A stretch of 64,000 bases of DNA from Micromonospora sp. WMMD1082. GTDB taxonomy: Bacteria; Actinomycetota; Actinomycetes; Mycobacteriales; Micromonosporaceae. Position 1 is the first letter of the stretch. The number at the start of each line of letters is the position of its first letter. The notes under the pieces were generated by a model, which did not search any database, was not told the origin of the DNA, and saw nothing but the letters and a program-made list of their open reading frames with translations. Location: NCBI RefSeq assembly GCF_029626175.1, contig NZ_JARUBM010000002.1, positions 6,527,001 through 6,591,000 on the forward strand, in the 5' to 3' direction. A program made the translations under genes and the position numbers. Below are positions 24,766 to 33,244 of the stretch, piece by piece.

Positions 24766-27700
24766 ATGACACTCGGGGGAGGAAGATTGCGGCACGGCCG
24801 GCGTTCGTCACTGACCCTGCAACTGTCCCTGCTGGTCGCTGCGGTACTGCTCGAAGTCACCACGAGCCTCGCCACCGATGCCGCAACCAACTCGGGCATC
24901 TTCACCTGGGTAGAGGCCATCGCCGGCCCCGCACTGATCGTCCTGCTGCTGGCACTGATCGGCGGCAACGCGCTGGTCCTGTGGTGGGAGAACCCTCGTA
25001 CCCCCAAACCGGTCTGGGGTGGTGACCGCTCGCCCTACCCGGGCCTGGCGGCGTTCACCGAGCAGGATGCGGCGGTGTTCTTCGGCCGCGACGACCTGGC
25101 CGCGGAGTTGGTCCACCGCCTGCATGTGCTCACGTCGGACCCGACGGCCCGTTTCGTCTGTGTGACCGGGGCGTCCGGCAGTGGCAAGTCGTCGCTGGTG
25201 CACGCTGGCGTGGTGCCTCGATTGCGCAGGCACCGGTGGCAGGTGCTCGCGTCACTGGCCCCGGCCGGCGAGCCCGTCGGGCGACTCGCCGCGCTCGCGG
25301 CGAGCCTGATCGGCGGGCAGCGGCAGGCGGCGCTCCGCGAGATGTGGTCGGATCGTCACGCTCTCGCCAAGGTGGTACGCGCCTGGCGGGTCAGGGCCGG
25401 TAACCGGCACGGCCGCGTGCTGCTGATCGTCGATCAGATGGAGGAACTGGTAACCCTGTCGGGTTCAGCCGAGCGGAGACTGTTTCTTGACCAGGTTGCC
25501 ACGGCCCTCGGCGCGGACCGTCGGCTCTGGGTGATCGCGACGCTGCGCATCGAGTTCCTGGCCGATCTGCTCGCGGGTGAGCACGCGCAGTTGTTGGCCT
25601 CGCCGCTCGCCGTGGGCACCATGAGTCCGAGCGAGTTGGTACGCGTCATCGAGGAACCGGCCCGGCTGGCGGGGATGAGTTTCGAGCCGGGGTTGGTCGA
25701 CGAGATCGTCGAGGAGACCGGCACTCCCGACGCGCTGCCGCTGCTGGCATACCTGTTGCAGGAGCTGTATCTGGCGGTTGGCCCCGGCAACATGGTCACC
25801 GGGCAGAGATACCAGGAGTCGGGTGGGGTCGCCGGCGCGCTATCGCGGCAGGCGGACACCGTCTTGGCCGAGCTGCGGACGCGGTACGACGTCGCGCTGA
25901 TCCTCTCCACCCTGCTGCGCCTGGTGTCGATGGACGGTGGAGAACCCACCCGGCGTCGGGTGCCGCTCACCGAACTTTCCCCGCAGCAGCGCCAGATTGT
26001 GGATGTCTTCACCGATGCCCGGCTACTGACCTCGGCCGCCGCCGATGACGACGACGGTGGCGGTGGCGGTGGCCCGTACGTGCAGGTGGCGCACGAGGCG
26101 CTGTTCCGGCAGTGGGCACCGCTGCGGCAGGAGGTGGAGACGAGGGCGGAGCAGCTGAAGCGGCGTGCGGAGTTGGAGCGGTGGGCGGCGGACTGGCAGC
26201 GCTCCGGCCGCAGCCCCGACTATCTGCTCAGCGGGGACCGGCTGGTGTTGGCTGGGCAGTGGCTGGAGGCGATGCGCTCCGCCGGGCAGGACAGCCCGGC
26301 CGCCCAGGATCTGGTCGACGCATCCCGCCGCCGCGACACCGCCTTCCTGCGTCGCGTGTCGGAGTCGATCGGCCATTACGCGCTGACCAACGTCGACCGC
26401 TACCCGGAGCTGGCCGTCCTGCTGACCACGGCCGCGTTGACCGAGTGTCCCCTCACCCCCGCCGCCGCGCAGGCGTTGATGTCTGCGCTGGCGTTCAGCC
26501 ACGTCGAGGCCGTGCTGATCGGGCACAGGGACGCGGTCCGGGGCGTGGCCTGGTCGTCCGATGGGGGATCGATCGCGACCGCATCCCGCGACGGCACGGC
26601 TCGGTTGTGGGATGCGGCCACCGGCACGGCCTACGCCGTACTCCGCGGCCATACCGACATGGTGGAGGCCATCGCCTTCTCTCCCGACGCCACCAGGGCT
26701 GCTACCGCGTCAAGAGACACCACCGTACGAATCTGGGACACGACCAACGGCGCGCTGGTCACCGTCCTGGCGTGCGGTGACTATGCGCGTGGCGTGGCGT
26801 TCTCGCCCGACGGTGCCCGGCTGGCCGCCACCAGCCGCGACTGCCTCGTCCACCTGTGGGACACCGCCACCTGGACCGTCCACAGCACCCTCAACGGTCA
26901 CACCTCCGACGTGTGGGGCGTTCACTGGTCACCCGACTCGACCCGGTTGGTCACCGCCTCCCACGACAAGACCCTCATCGTCTGGGATCCGGCCACCGGG
27001 CACCCGGCGCGTACCCTGCATGGCCACCTCGACCTCGTCGAAGCCGTCGCCTTCTCCCCGGATGGGCGATGGATCGCCAGCGGATCGGCCGACCACACGG
27101 TGCGGATCTGGGATGCGGCCACCGGTACTCAGCACAGCGCCATCGGCGGTCAGCGCGACACCATCTGGTCGATCGCCTGGACGCCCGACAGCCAGCAGGT
27201 CGCCCTTGCCTGCGGCGACGGCACCGTCCGGATCTGGGACATCGGCCGGTTGCGGGAGGTCGCCGAGCTGCGCGGGCACGAGCATACGGCCTGGAGCGCG
27301 ACGGTCAGCCCGGACGGTACCCGGGTGCTGAGCGGTTCCGCCGACGCCACGGCCCGGATCTGGGCGCTGCGCCCGCGCGGTGCCGAACAGCTCCTCCTGG
27401 CCGGGCACCGTGCGCCTCTCACCGCGCTGGCTGTCGACGGGAAGGGGCGCATCGTGGCAGGTTCCTCCGACGGCACCGTCCGCCGCTGGCACCGCGACGG
27501 ACGCCTCCAGGACCACACCCACACCGCAGCCGCCGGTGTCACCGCCCTGACAAGCAACGGGAGTACGCTGGCCGTTGCAGCGCAGGACGGTTCGCTGTGC
27601 CTGCTCGACGGCTCCAGCATCGACGTGTTGGTCGACCATGGCGTCGAGTTCGAGTCCCTGGCCTACTCGCCCGACGGATCTCGTCTCGCCGCCGGGGCGA

Positions 27701-28344
27701 AGGACAACACCATTCACCTGATCGACGTACGCTCCCGAGCCGTCGTCGGCTTCCTGCGCGGCCACACCGACTGGATCGGCGCGCTCGCCTGGTCCCCCAG
27801 CGGCCGCTACCTCGCCTCCGGCTCCGACGACCGCACCCTGCGCATCTGGGACATGGAGAATCCGGCCACCAGCAGGTTGCTCGCCGGCCATCAGAACTAC
27901 GTCGACGGGATCGCGTGGGCACCCGACGAACGCCACGTCGCCAGCTGCTCCGCAGACTGGACCATCCGCGTCTGGTCCCTGACCGATGAGAACGCGCCGG
28001 CCAGGGTCCTCACGGGCCACGATCGGCGGGTACGCGCCATCGCCTACTCCCCCGATGGCCGCTACCTCGCCTCCGGCTCGGACGATCGCACCGTACGCCG
28101 CTGGGACAGCCGGGCCGACGACGACGGCCAGGTCATCGGCGTACACCGGGATGCTGTCACCTGCGTGGCCTGGCTGGCCGACGGCGCGCACGTCGTCACC
28201 GGCTCGGCCGACGCCAGCGCCCGCATCTGGCCCGTCAACCTCGACCTTCCGGCGTTGACCCGCGCCGCGCGGCACCGGGTGTTCCGGGCGCTCACCGCCG
28301 ACGAACGCCGCGCCCACCTGCTCCCGGTCAACGAGGGTGACTAA
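24766..28344 (+). CDS. Membrane-anchored STAND NTPase with WD40 beta-propellers
   Basis: 1,192 residues. Two membrane helices lie near the N-terminus (LSLLVAAVLLEVTTSLAT and GPALIVLLLALIGGNALVLWW, residues about 20-75). An nSTAND1-type NTPase follows (YPGLAAFTEQDAAVFFGRD, Walker A GASGSGKSSLV, Walker B VLLIVDQMEEL), then helical segments. About 14 WD40 repeats run from residue 585 on (repeated AFSPDG, SGSADHTVRIWD and similar), enough for two propellers. STAND proteins oligomerise on ligand sensing, and several are phage-defence sensors. It lies between CRISPR arrays 2 and 3. TTG 24787 is an alternative start because GGGGGAGGA (24775-24783) precedes it. The stop overlaps the convergent NIPSNAP stop. 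Confidence 0.9.
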   Translation: MTLGGGRLRHGRRSSLTLQLSLLVAAVLLEVTTSLATDAATNSGIFTWVEAIAGPALIVLLLALIGGNALVLWWENPRTPKPVWGGDRSPYPGLAAFTEQDAAVFFGRDDLAAELVHRLHVLTSDPTARFVCVTGASGSGKSSLVHAGVVPRLRRHRWQVLASLAPAGEPVGRLAALAASLIGGQRQAALREMWSDRHALAKVVRAWRVRAGNRHGRVLLIVDQMEELVTLSGSAERRLFLDQVATALGADRRLWVIATLRIEFLADLLAGEHAQLLASPLAVGTMSPSELVRVIEEPARLAGMSFEPGLVDEIVEETGTPDALPLLAYLLQELYLAVGPGNMVTGQRYQESGGVAGALSRQADTVLAELRTRYDVALILSTLLRLVSMDGGEPTRRRVPLTELSPQQRQIVDVFTDARLLTSAAADDDDGGGGGGPYVQVAHEALFRQWAPLRQEVETRAEQLKRRAELERWAADWQRSGRSPDYLLSGDRLVLAGQWLEAMRSAGQDSPAAQDLVDASRRRDTAFLRRVSESIGHYALTNVDRYPELAVLLTTAALTECPLTPAAAQALMSALAFSHVEAVLIGHRDAVRGVAWSSDGGSIATASRDGTARLWDAATGTAYAVLRGHTDMVEAIAFSPDATRAATASRDTTVRIWDTTNGALVTVLACGDYARGVAFSPDGARLAATSRDCLVHLWDTATWTVHSTLNGHTSDVWGVHWSPDSTRLVTASHDKTLIVWDPATGHPARTLHGHLDLVEAVAFSPDGRWIASGSADHTVRIWDAATGTQHSAIGGQRDTIWSIAWTPDSQQVALACGDGTVRIWDIGRLREVAELRGHEHTAWSATVSPDGTRVLSGSADATARIWALRPRGAEQLLLAGHRAPLTALAVDGKGRIVAGSSDGTVRRWHRDGRLQDHTHTAAAGVTALTSNGSTLAVAAQDGSLCLLDGSSIDVLVDHGVEFESLAYSPDGSRLAAGAKDNTIHLIDVRSRAVVGFLRGHTDWIGALAWSPSGRYLASGSDDRTLRIWDMENPATSRLLAGHQNYVDGIAWAPDERHVASCSADWTIRVWSLTDENAPARVLTGHDRRVRAIAYSPDGRYLASGSDDRTVRRWDSRADDDGQVIGVHRDAVTCVAWLADGAHVVTGSADASARIWPVNLDLPALTRAARHRVFRALTADERRAHLLPVNEGD

Positions 28345-28637
28345 AGCACCTGCTCGACCGTACGAACCTCCTCACCGACGAGAAACTCCGTCGGATCCAG
28401 ACCGAGTTGCTCCCGCTGCGGCGACGCCCAGTAGGCAGCGTTCGCCTCCGCAAAGGATTGCCCCCCTTCGTATGAGATGACCCAGATGTGGGCATCGCGC
28501 TCCCGATCCACCCACGAACCGTGGATCTCGAAACCAAACTCCCGCCGCAACGGCACCACCAGGGTCCGCCACGCCCGCACCCACTCGTCCAACCGCCCTT
28601 TGCGTACGCTGTAGGTGCGGATCTGCACAGTCCTCAC
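28341..28637 (-). CDS. NIPSNAP-family protein
   Basis: A 98-residue dimeric alpha-beta barrel-type protein: VQIRTYSVRKGRLDEWVRAWRTLVVPLRREFGFEIHGSWVDRERDAHIWVISYEG matches the NIPSNAP domain. The biochemical role of the bacterial proteins is unclear. It converges with the STAND gene, the two stop codons sharing bases in CTAA. Confidence 0.85.
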   Translation of the reverse strand: MRTVQIRTYSVRKGRLDEWVRAWRTLVVPLRREFGFEIHGSWVDRERDAHIWVISYEGGQSFAEANAAYWASPQREQLGLDPTEFLVGEEVRTVEQVL

Positions 28638-28882
28638 AACACCTCCATCGTGTCCAGCCGCAGGTCGTGGCGCTCAACGCCGTGGCCAGCCTGCTTCTCC
28701 GCGTACTCAGCGGTGATCCCCTACGATGACACGCATCGTTGTCGGCGCCCGCTCCACACACGATCCTTGCGCCGGACCTCAGAAGCTACATGCGCCACAC
28801 ACCGACCATTGCCACCCGCTACGGTGAACCCGAAGCCTCCACCGCTTCGGACAGATCCGAACCCAGTCCAACGGCAGAGGAG
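28638..28882. other. Non-coding stretch between the NIPSNAP gene and the array 3 leader
   Basis: About 245 bp with no convincing gene. GAAGCCTCCACCGCTTC (near 28832) is a short hairpin. The stretch ends where the leader of array 3 begins. No conserved RNA was recognised. Confidence 0.4.
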
Positions 28883-28952
28883 CCTGGCGATCTTGCGATA
28901 CAAAGTGAAGGAAAACAGCACACTTGATCTCTAGAGCCGCAGGTCAGAAAGT
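28883..28952 (+). promoter_or_regulatory. CRISPR leader of array 3
   Basis: GATCTTGC, AAAGTGAAGGAAAA (28902-28915), TTGATCTCTAGAG and GCAGGTCAGA precede the first repeat, closely matching the array 2 leader. Confidence 0.8.
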
Positions 28953-29468
28953 CTGCTCCCCGCGCACGCGGGGGTGATCCCGGTGATTTCCATTGATTGA
29001 GATCCCGTTGTCTCTGCTCCCCGCGCACGCGGGGGTGATCCCGAGGTCGACGCGGACGTGGTGGTGGCCAGCGTGCTGCTCCCCGCGCACGCGGGGGTGA
29101 TCCCGTACCCTTGAACCGGCGCGGCTCGACCAGTCCCTGCTCCCCGCGCACGCGGGGGTGATCCGGTGTGGGTGGTCGCGGGGTGCGTGCTGGCGGTCTG
29201 CTCCCCGCGCACGCGGGGGTGATCCCATCTGCAAGATCGCCGACCTACCCCAGCTCTACTGCTCCCCGCGCACGCGGGGGTGATCCTCGCCGAGCAGGTC
29301 GACGGCCGCGGTGGGAGTCTGCTCCCCGCGCACGCGGGGGTGATCCCGTGCTGCGGTTTCCGGTGCGGATGCTGCTGACCTGCTCCCCGCGCACGCGGGG
29401 GTGATCCGAAGCTCGGCTTGATCGTAGGGATTCGAGGCATCTGCTCCCCGCGCACGCGGGGATGCTCC
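28953..29468 (+). CRISPR. Type I-E CRISPR array 3: 9 repeats, 8 spacers
   Basis: Repeats start at 28953, 29014, 29076, 29137, 29198, 29259, 29319, 29380 and 29441; spacers are 32-34 bp. The core is GCGCACGCG, one base different from array 2 (C for T). All repeats end in GTGATCC except the last, which decays to GATGCTCC. The leader is on the left, so it is read in the plus direction. Confidence 0.97.
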
Positions 29469-29588
29469 CTGCGCGCGACCCCGATGCTGCCGGACACGCC
29501 CTCGCCACACCGGTCGACCCGCGATTCCCTGTGTCGTGGGGAAGTTCCCTGGTGATGGTCGAATGCGTAACGTCGGTGGTGGGCGTCG

Positions 29589-31253
29589 ATGGGTGTGACC
29601 GGGATCGGGGATGGTGGCGTGTCTGAGGGAAGGTCGGAGAGCCTACGTCGGCAGCAGGCGTGTCTTGCTGCCGACTTGCGATCGGCGGGAAAGACCTGGG
29701 TTGAGGCTGCCGAGATCTTCCAGCAGAAATTCCGGCTCAATCCTCGCGTGGCATTGCGGACGGTGCGGGGATGGAGCCAGGCACGGGCAGCCGAGGAATG
29801 GAATCGGCGCTGGCCGCACGAGCCCAAGACCCTCAAGAACTTCTCCTACTGGGAGACTTGGCCGGGCAAGAGCGGGCACTCGCCGTCGCAGGAGAATCTG
29901 GCACGCCTCGCCGAGATCTACGAATGCAGCGTCGCCGACCTGGTGGCCGACCTGCCCAGCTTCCGTCATCTTGACGCCGCCGCTCGCACGCCCGCAGCGG
30001 TTTCCTCACGCTCGACCACCGACGTCACGGATGGAATCATCATGCCCGGTGAGGCAGAGACCCTGCTTCACGATCTGCTCGGCCGGCGTACCGGCACCGA
30101 GGCGGGGGCTCCACCGACAGTGGACGCCATCGGCCGGTTCCACCGGCCCGAGGAGATCGACTTTGGGAAGCTGGCGCAGGTCATTGTCATGTGGATGCAA
30201 CGGATACCGCACTCCAGGGCCCGTCGGGACATGCTGGGCAAGCTGACGGCCGCGCTGGCGGTTGCCGCAGCGGCGCCGTTGATCGAGCTGCCGGGCGGGG
30301 CTGAACGCGCCAGCGCCGCGTCGGTGCCGGAGGTCAGCAGGTTCGATCCGGCGACGCTGGCGCACTGCGAGGCGATGATGCCCCACCTGCGTAAGCAGGG
30401 TGACGTGCTCGGGGCGGGTTCGACGTTGCCGAGCGCGTTGGCCTATCGGCGGATCGCCGAGCAGCAGGCGAGGGTGGCTCCGCCTGGCGCTGCACGTGAT
30501 CGGGCGGTGGCGGCGTACGCCGAGCTGACCCAGTTGGCCGGGTGGCTGTGTTTCAACATGGGCGACTATGCCGCCGCGCAGCGCCTGTACGACGATGCGC
30601 GGGCCGCCGCACACGAGGCGCGGGCGGTCGAGTTGGTGACCTACGTCCTGTGCACGATGAGTCACCTGGCGACCTGGCAGGGCAAGCCTCGGGTGGGCAT
30701 CGATCACGCGGTTGCCGCCGCGTCGTGGGCCGAACAGAGCGGCAGCCCCTACGCCCGCGCCTATGCTGCCGATGTTGCCGTGCGCGCGTTGACGGCCGAC
30801 GGGCAGGCCAGCCAGTCACAGGACTTCCTCGACCGCGAATATGCCGCCCTGCAAACAGCGTTGACTGACAACGGCCCTCGCCAGTCGTGGTGGTACTTCT
30901 ACGACGAGTCGTTTTTCTGGAGCACCAGCGCCCAGAACGCGCTGAAGTTCCATCAGGCAGACAAGGTGCTCGCAGCGACGGACAGAGCACTGAGCCTCAG
31001 CGACCAGGGGAACCTGCATGAGCGGTCATTCCGGCTACTGTTTCGCGCCGAGGCGTTCGCCCGCCAACAGAACATCGGATTGGCCTGCCGGGCCATCACC
31101 GAGGTCGTGGAACTGACCTCGATGAACTCCTCCCGCCGCATCGAGCAGCGGGTACAGGAGCTGCGGCGCGGACTCGACCCCTGGCGGCGCACACGCGGCG
31201 TGCGGGAACTTGACCAGGCAATCCGCGCCTACCGATCACAGCCCGCCGGCTAG
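29589..31253 (+). CDS. HTH-domain protein with TPR-like repeats (transcriptional regulator)
   Basis: 554 residues. The N-terminal ~130 residues contain an XRE-like helix-turn-helix (AADLRSAGKTWVEAAEIFQQKF ... PSQENLARLAEIYECSVADLVADLPSF). A linker and then a long helical region with TPR-like pairs follow (FNMGDYAAAQRLYDDARAAAHEARAVELVTYVLCTMSHLATWQGKP). This layout is common in actinomycete regulators of specialised functions. The start is uncertain: ATG 29589 or GTG 29619. It begins 120 bp after array 3 and its stop TAG overlaps the convergent GNAT stop in CTAG. Confidence 0.8.
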   Translation: MGVTGIGDGGVSEGRSESLRRQQACLAADLRSAGKTWVEAAEIFQQKFRLNPRVALRTVRGWSQARAAEEWNRRWPHEPKTLKNFSYWETWPGKSGHSPSQENLARLAEIYECSVADLVADLPSFRHLDAAARTPAAVSSRSTTDVTDGIIMPGEAETLLHDLLGRRTGTEAGAPPTVDAIGRFHRPEEIDFGKLAQVIVMWMQRIPHSRARRDMLGKLTAALAVAAAAPLIELPGGAERASAASVPEVSRFDPATLAHCEAMMPHLRKQGDVLGAGSTLPSALAYRRIAEQQARVAPPGAARDRAVAAYAELTQLAGWLCFNMGDYAAAQRLYDDARAAAHEARAVELVTYVLCTMSHLATWQGKPRVGIDHAVAAASWAEQSGSPYARAYAADVAVRALTADGQASQSQDFLDREYAALQTALTDNGPRQSWWYFYDESFFWSTSAQNALKFHQADKVLAATDRALSLSDQGNLHERSFRLLFRAEAFARQQNIGLACRAITEVVELTSMNSSRRIEQRVQELRRGLDPWRRTRGVRELDQAIRAYRSQPAG

Positions 31254-31801
31254 CGAAGCGGACGCACGAACTTGACGTACTCGCGGTAGTAGGCGCCCGG
31301 CCGGCCGGGAACGGTGCCGACCCGCTGCCAGCCCCACCTCTCGTAGAGTGCGTGGGTCGTGGTCGCCGCTGGGTTAGCCGACAGCGTGGCGCGTTCCTCG
31401 CCACGGCCGGTCAGGAACTCGTCGTGCAACCGCCGCCCGACCCCCTTGCCCTGCCACGCCTGACGCACCTCGATCTCGGCCAGCACCACGGTCCGCTGGC
31501 CACCGCGCTCGTCGGTGAAGCCCGGCTCGGGGGCCGGGTCGAGGCCGGCGAACCAGTCCCGCTCCTGCCGCAGGCTGTAGCCGAAGACGAAACCGACCAG
31601 CTCGTCACCCGCCCGAGCCGTCACCACCTCGTAGTTGCGGGCGCCCAGCGCGCCGGTGGCACGGTCACGGAAGGCGCTGGTCTTTACGGCGCTGTCCTCG
31701 CCCGGCACGTGGCCGTAGGCGTCGGCGTAGACATCACACAGCTCGTCCATCAGACCAGCGGCGGTGTCTGCGGTCGCCCGGGTGTACGTCACGTCCGTCA
31801 T
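31250..31801 (-). CDS. GNAT-family N-acetyltransferase
   Basis: 183 residues from ATG 31801 (MTDVTYTRATADTAAGLMDEL); an alternative upstream start is at 31813. The acetyl-CoA-binding motif is VVLAEIEVRQAWQGKGVGRRLHDEFL (Q/RxxGxG/A as QGKGVG), followed by ATLSANPAATTTHALYERWGWQRVG, the usual C-terminal strand and helix. The substrate is unknown. Confidence 0.88.
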   Translation of the reverse strand: MTDVTYTRATADTAAGLMDELCDVYADAYGHVPGEDSAVKTSAFRDRATGALGARNYEVVTARAGDELVGFVFGYSLRQERDWFAGLDPAPEPGFTDERGGQRTVVLAEIEVRQAWQGKGVGRRLHDEFLTGRGEERATLSANPAATTTHALYERWGWQRVGTVPGRPGAYYREYVKFVRPLR

Positions 31802-32110
31802 GCCCGTAACCATACGGTCCTGCGGACTTCCATCATTCCCCGCGCGGCAGGGAGAAATGCGCGCGGCCTACCGGGTGAAGTCGACGATCCCGGTTGGACC
31901 GGGACTCACTGCTCCGGAGAGTCACGAAACAATGGGGTGGCTTCCTTCTCTCGCCCGCCAGATGGTGGACCCACCGAATACGCAGGCAAAGGCGTACCGA
32001 GATGGGGAGCATGATGGTTTCCGTTGCCGGGCGGCCGGCGTCCTCGCTGGCCGCACAACCGGCCACAGCCGTAGTTGTAATGCGTGGCCCAGCGTTCACG
32101 GGTCTGCCCG
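31802..32110. other. 309-bp intergenic stretch without a recognisable gene
   Basis: Between the GNAT gene (minus) and the flavohaemoglobin-like gene (plus). Short open frames exist but have no ribosome-binding site or family-like sequence. No strong hairpin or palindrome was seen. Promoters for both divergent genes should lie here. Confidence 0.4.
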
Positions 32111-33226
32111 ATGAATGATCCGGGGTTGGCGTGGGTGGCGGTTCGCGGGGTGTATGAGCGGGCCACCGATCATTTCTGGTCGTTCATGGAGGATCGGAGT
32201 GTGCGGTTCCTGCCGCCCCCGTACGCGCCGATGTTCTTCACGACGCTCGGTCAGGTGGTCGCGGGCCGGGACGATCCGGCCGGTCGGCGGGCGGCGCTCG
32301 CGGTGCTGGGGCGGATGTACCGGCGGTTCGGGCTCCAGCCGTACCATGCCACCGCCGTCAGCGCGGCGCTGGTGGACACGGTGCACCGGTTCTCGGGTGG
32401 GGCCCGGGGGCCGCGGTCGGCGGAGCGCTGGGAGCGGGGGTGTCGTCGGGCGTTTCGGTTGGTGGAGCGAGCCGCGGGGACGGTCGGTGACGGTCCGCAG
32501 GTGACGGTCGCTGAGGTGGTGACGGTTGCGGCGGCGGCCGATGGGGTGGCGGTGGTGACGGTCCGGCCGCTGCGACGGCTGCGGTACTCGCCGGGTCAGG
32601 CGGTGCCGGTGTGCACGCCACGGTTGCCGGGGGTGTGGCGGTGGTTGTCTCCGGCGAATGCTCCTCGTCCGGACGGGACGGTGGAGTTCCACGTTCGCGC
32701 GGTCACCTCGGGTGTCGTCTCGCCGCTGCTGGTCCACGAGGTGACCCGGGGCGAGACGTGGTGGCTGGGGCCGCCGGTGGATGTCGGCCTGTCGGTGGCG
32801 GCGTGTGGTGGGGCCGATCTGCTGCTGGCGGCCGGCGGGACCGGCCTGGCGCCGCTGCGGGCGATGGTTGAGCAGGTGGCGGTGTCGCCGGGCGGGCGGC
32901 GGGTGATCCTGGTGGTGGGGGCACGGACCCTGTTCGACTTCTACGACGCGGTGGCGCTCGACAAGCTCGCCAGTGCCCATCGTCGCTGGCTCACGGTCGT
33001 GCCGGCCTTCTCGCACGACCCGGCGGTGGAGCCGGCCGCCCGGGGTGACCTGCTCACGGTCGCCCGCTACCACCACCGGCCGGGGCAGGCGTTCGTCGTC
33101 TGCGGCCCGCCCTCGCTGATCGAAGCGGCCCGCGTGTCGCTGCCTGCCACCGGCGTGACCCCGCAAGACCTACACCTACCGCTCACCTTCCACCCCGCCC
33201 CCGCCCCCGCCCCCGCCCCGTCATAG
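32111..33226 (+). CDS. Flavohaemoglobin-like protein (globin plus ferredoxin-reductase domains)
   Basis: 371 residues from ATG 32111. Residues 1-130 are globin-like: FWSFMEDRSVRFLPPPYAPMFFTTLGQVV and YRRFGLQPYHATAVSAALVDTV, where the His is placed as the haem-proximal ligand. Residues 140-360 form a FAD/NAD reductase: LRYSPGQAVPVCTP, LLAAGGTGLAPLRAMVE (NAD-binding) and FVVCGPPSLIEAARVSL. Flavohaemoglobins oxidise nitric oxide to nitrate. The usual RxYS FAD motif is replaced by WRWLSPAN and the reductase is short, so electron transfer may differ. The tail ends in Ala-Pro repeats. The insertion sequence begins 18 bp after its stop. Confidence 0.8.
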   Translation: MNDPGLAWVAVRGVYERATDHFWSFMEDRSVRFLPPPYAPMFFTTLGQVVAGRDDPAGRRAALAVLGRMYRRFGLQPYHATAVSAALVDTVHRFSGGARGPRSAERWERGCRRAFRLVERAAGTVGDGPQVTVAEVVTVAAAADGVAVVTVRPLRRLRYSPGQAVPVCTPRLPGVWRWLSPANAPRPDGTVEFHVRAVTSGVVSPLLVHEVTRGETWWLGPPVDVGLSVAACGGADLLLAAGGTGLAPLRAMVEQVAVSPGGRRVILVVGARTLFDFYDAVALDKLASAHRRWLTVVPAFSHDPAVEPAARGDLLTVARYHHRPGQAFVVCGPPSLIEAARVSLPATGVTPQDLHLPLTFHPAPAPAPAPS

Positions 33227-33244
33227 TCGCCGTCGATCAAGATC

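Noticed and set aside
23550..24795. Several minus-strand open frames through array 2 with repeated GSPPHARGA-like peptides.
   Set aside because: The periodic peptide is the translation of CRISPR repeats; no start signal and no protein-like composition.
28931..29836. Minus-strand frame of about 300 codons over array 3 with repeated ITPACAGS-type peptides.
   Set aside because: Same artefact of repeat DNA as in array 2.
31840..31861. CCCCGCGCGGCAGGG-like sequence considered as an orphan CRISPR repeat.
   Set aside because: It lacks the GTGATCC handle, the second unit and the leader; similarity is limited to a short GC-rich core.
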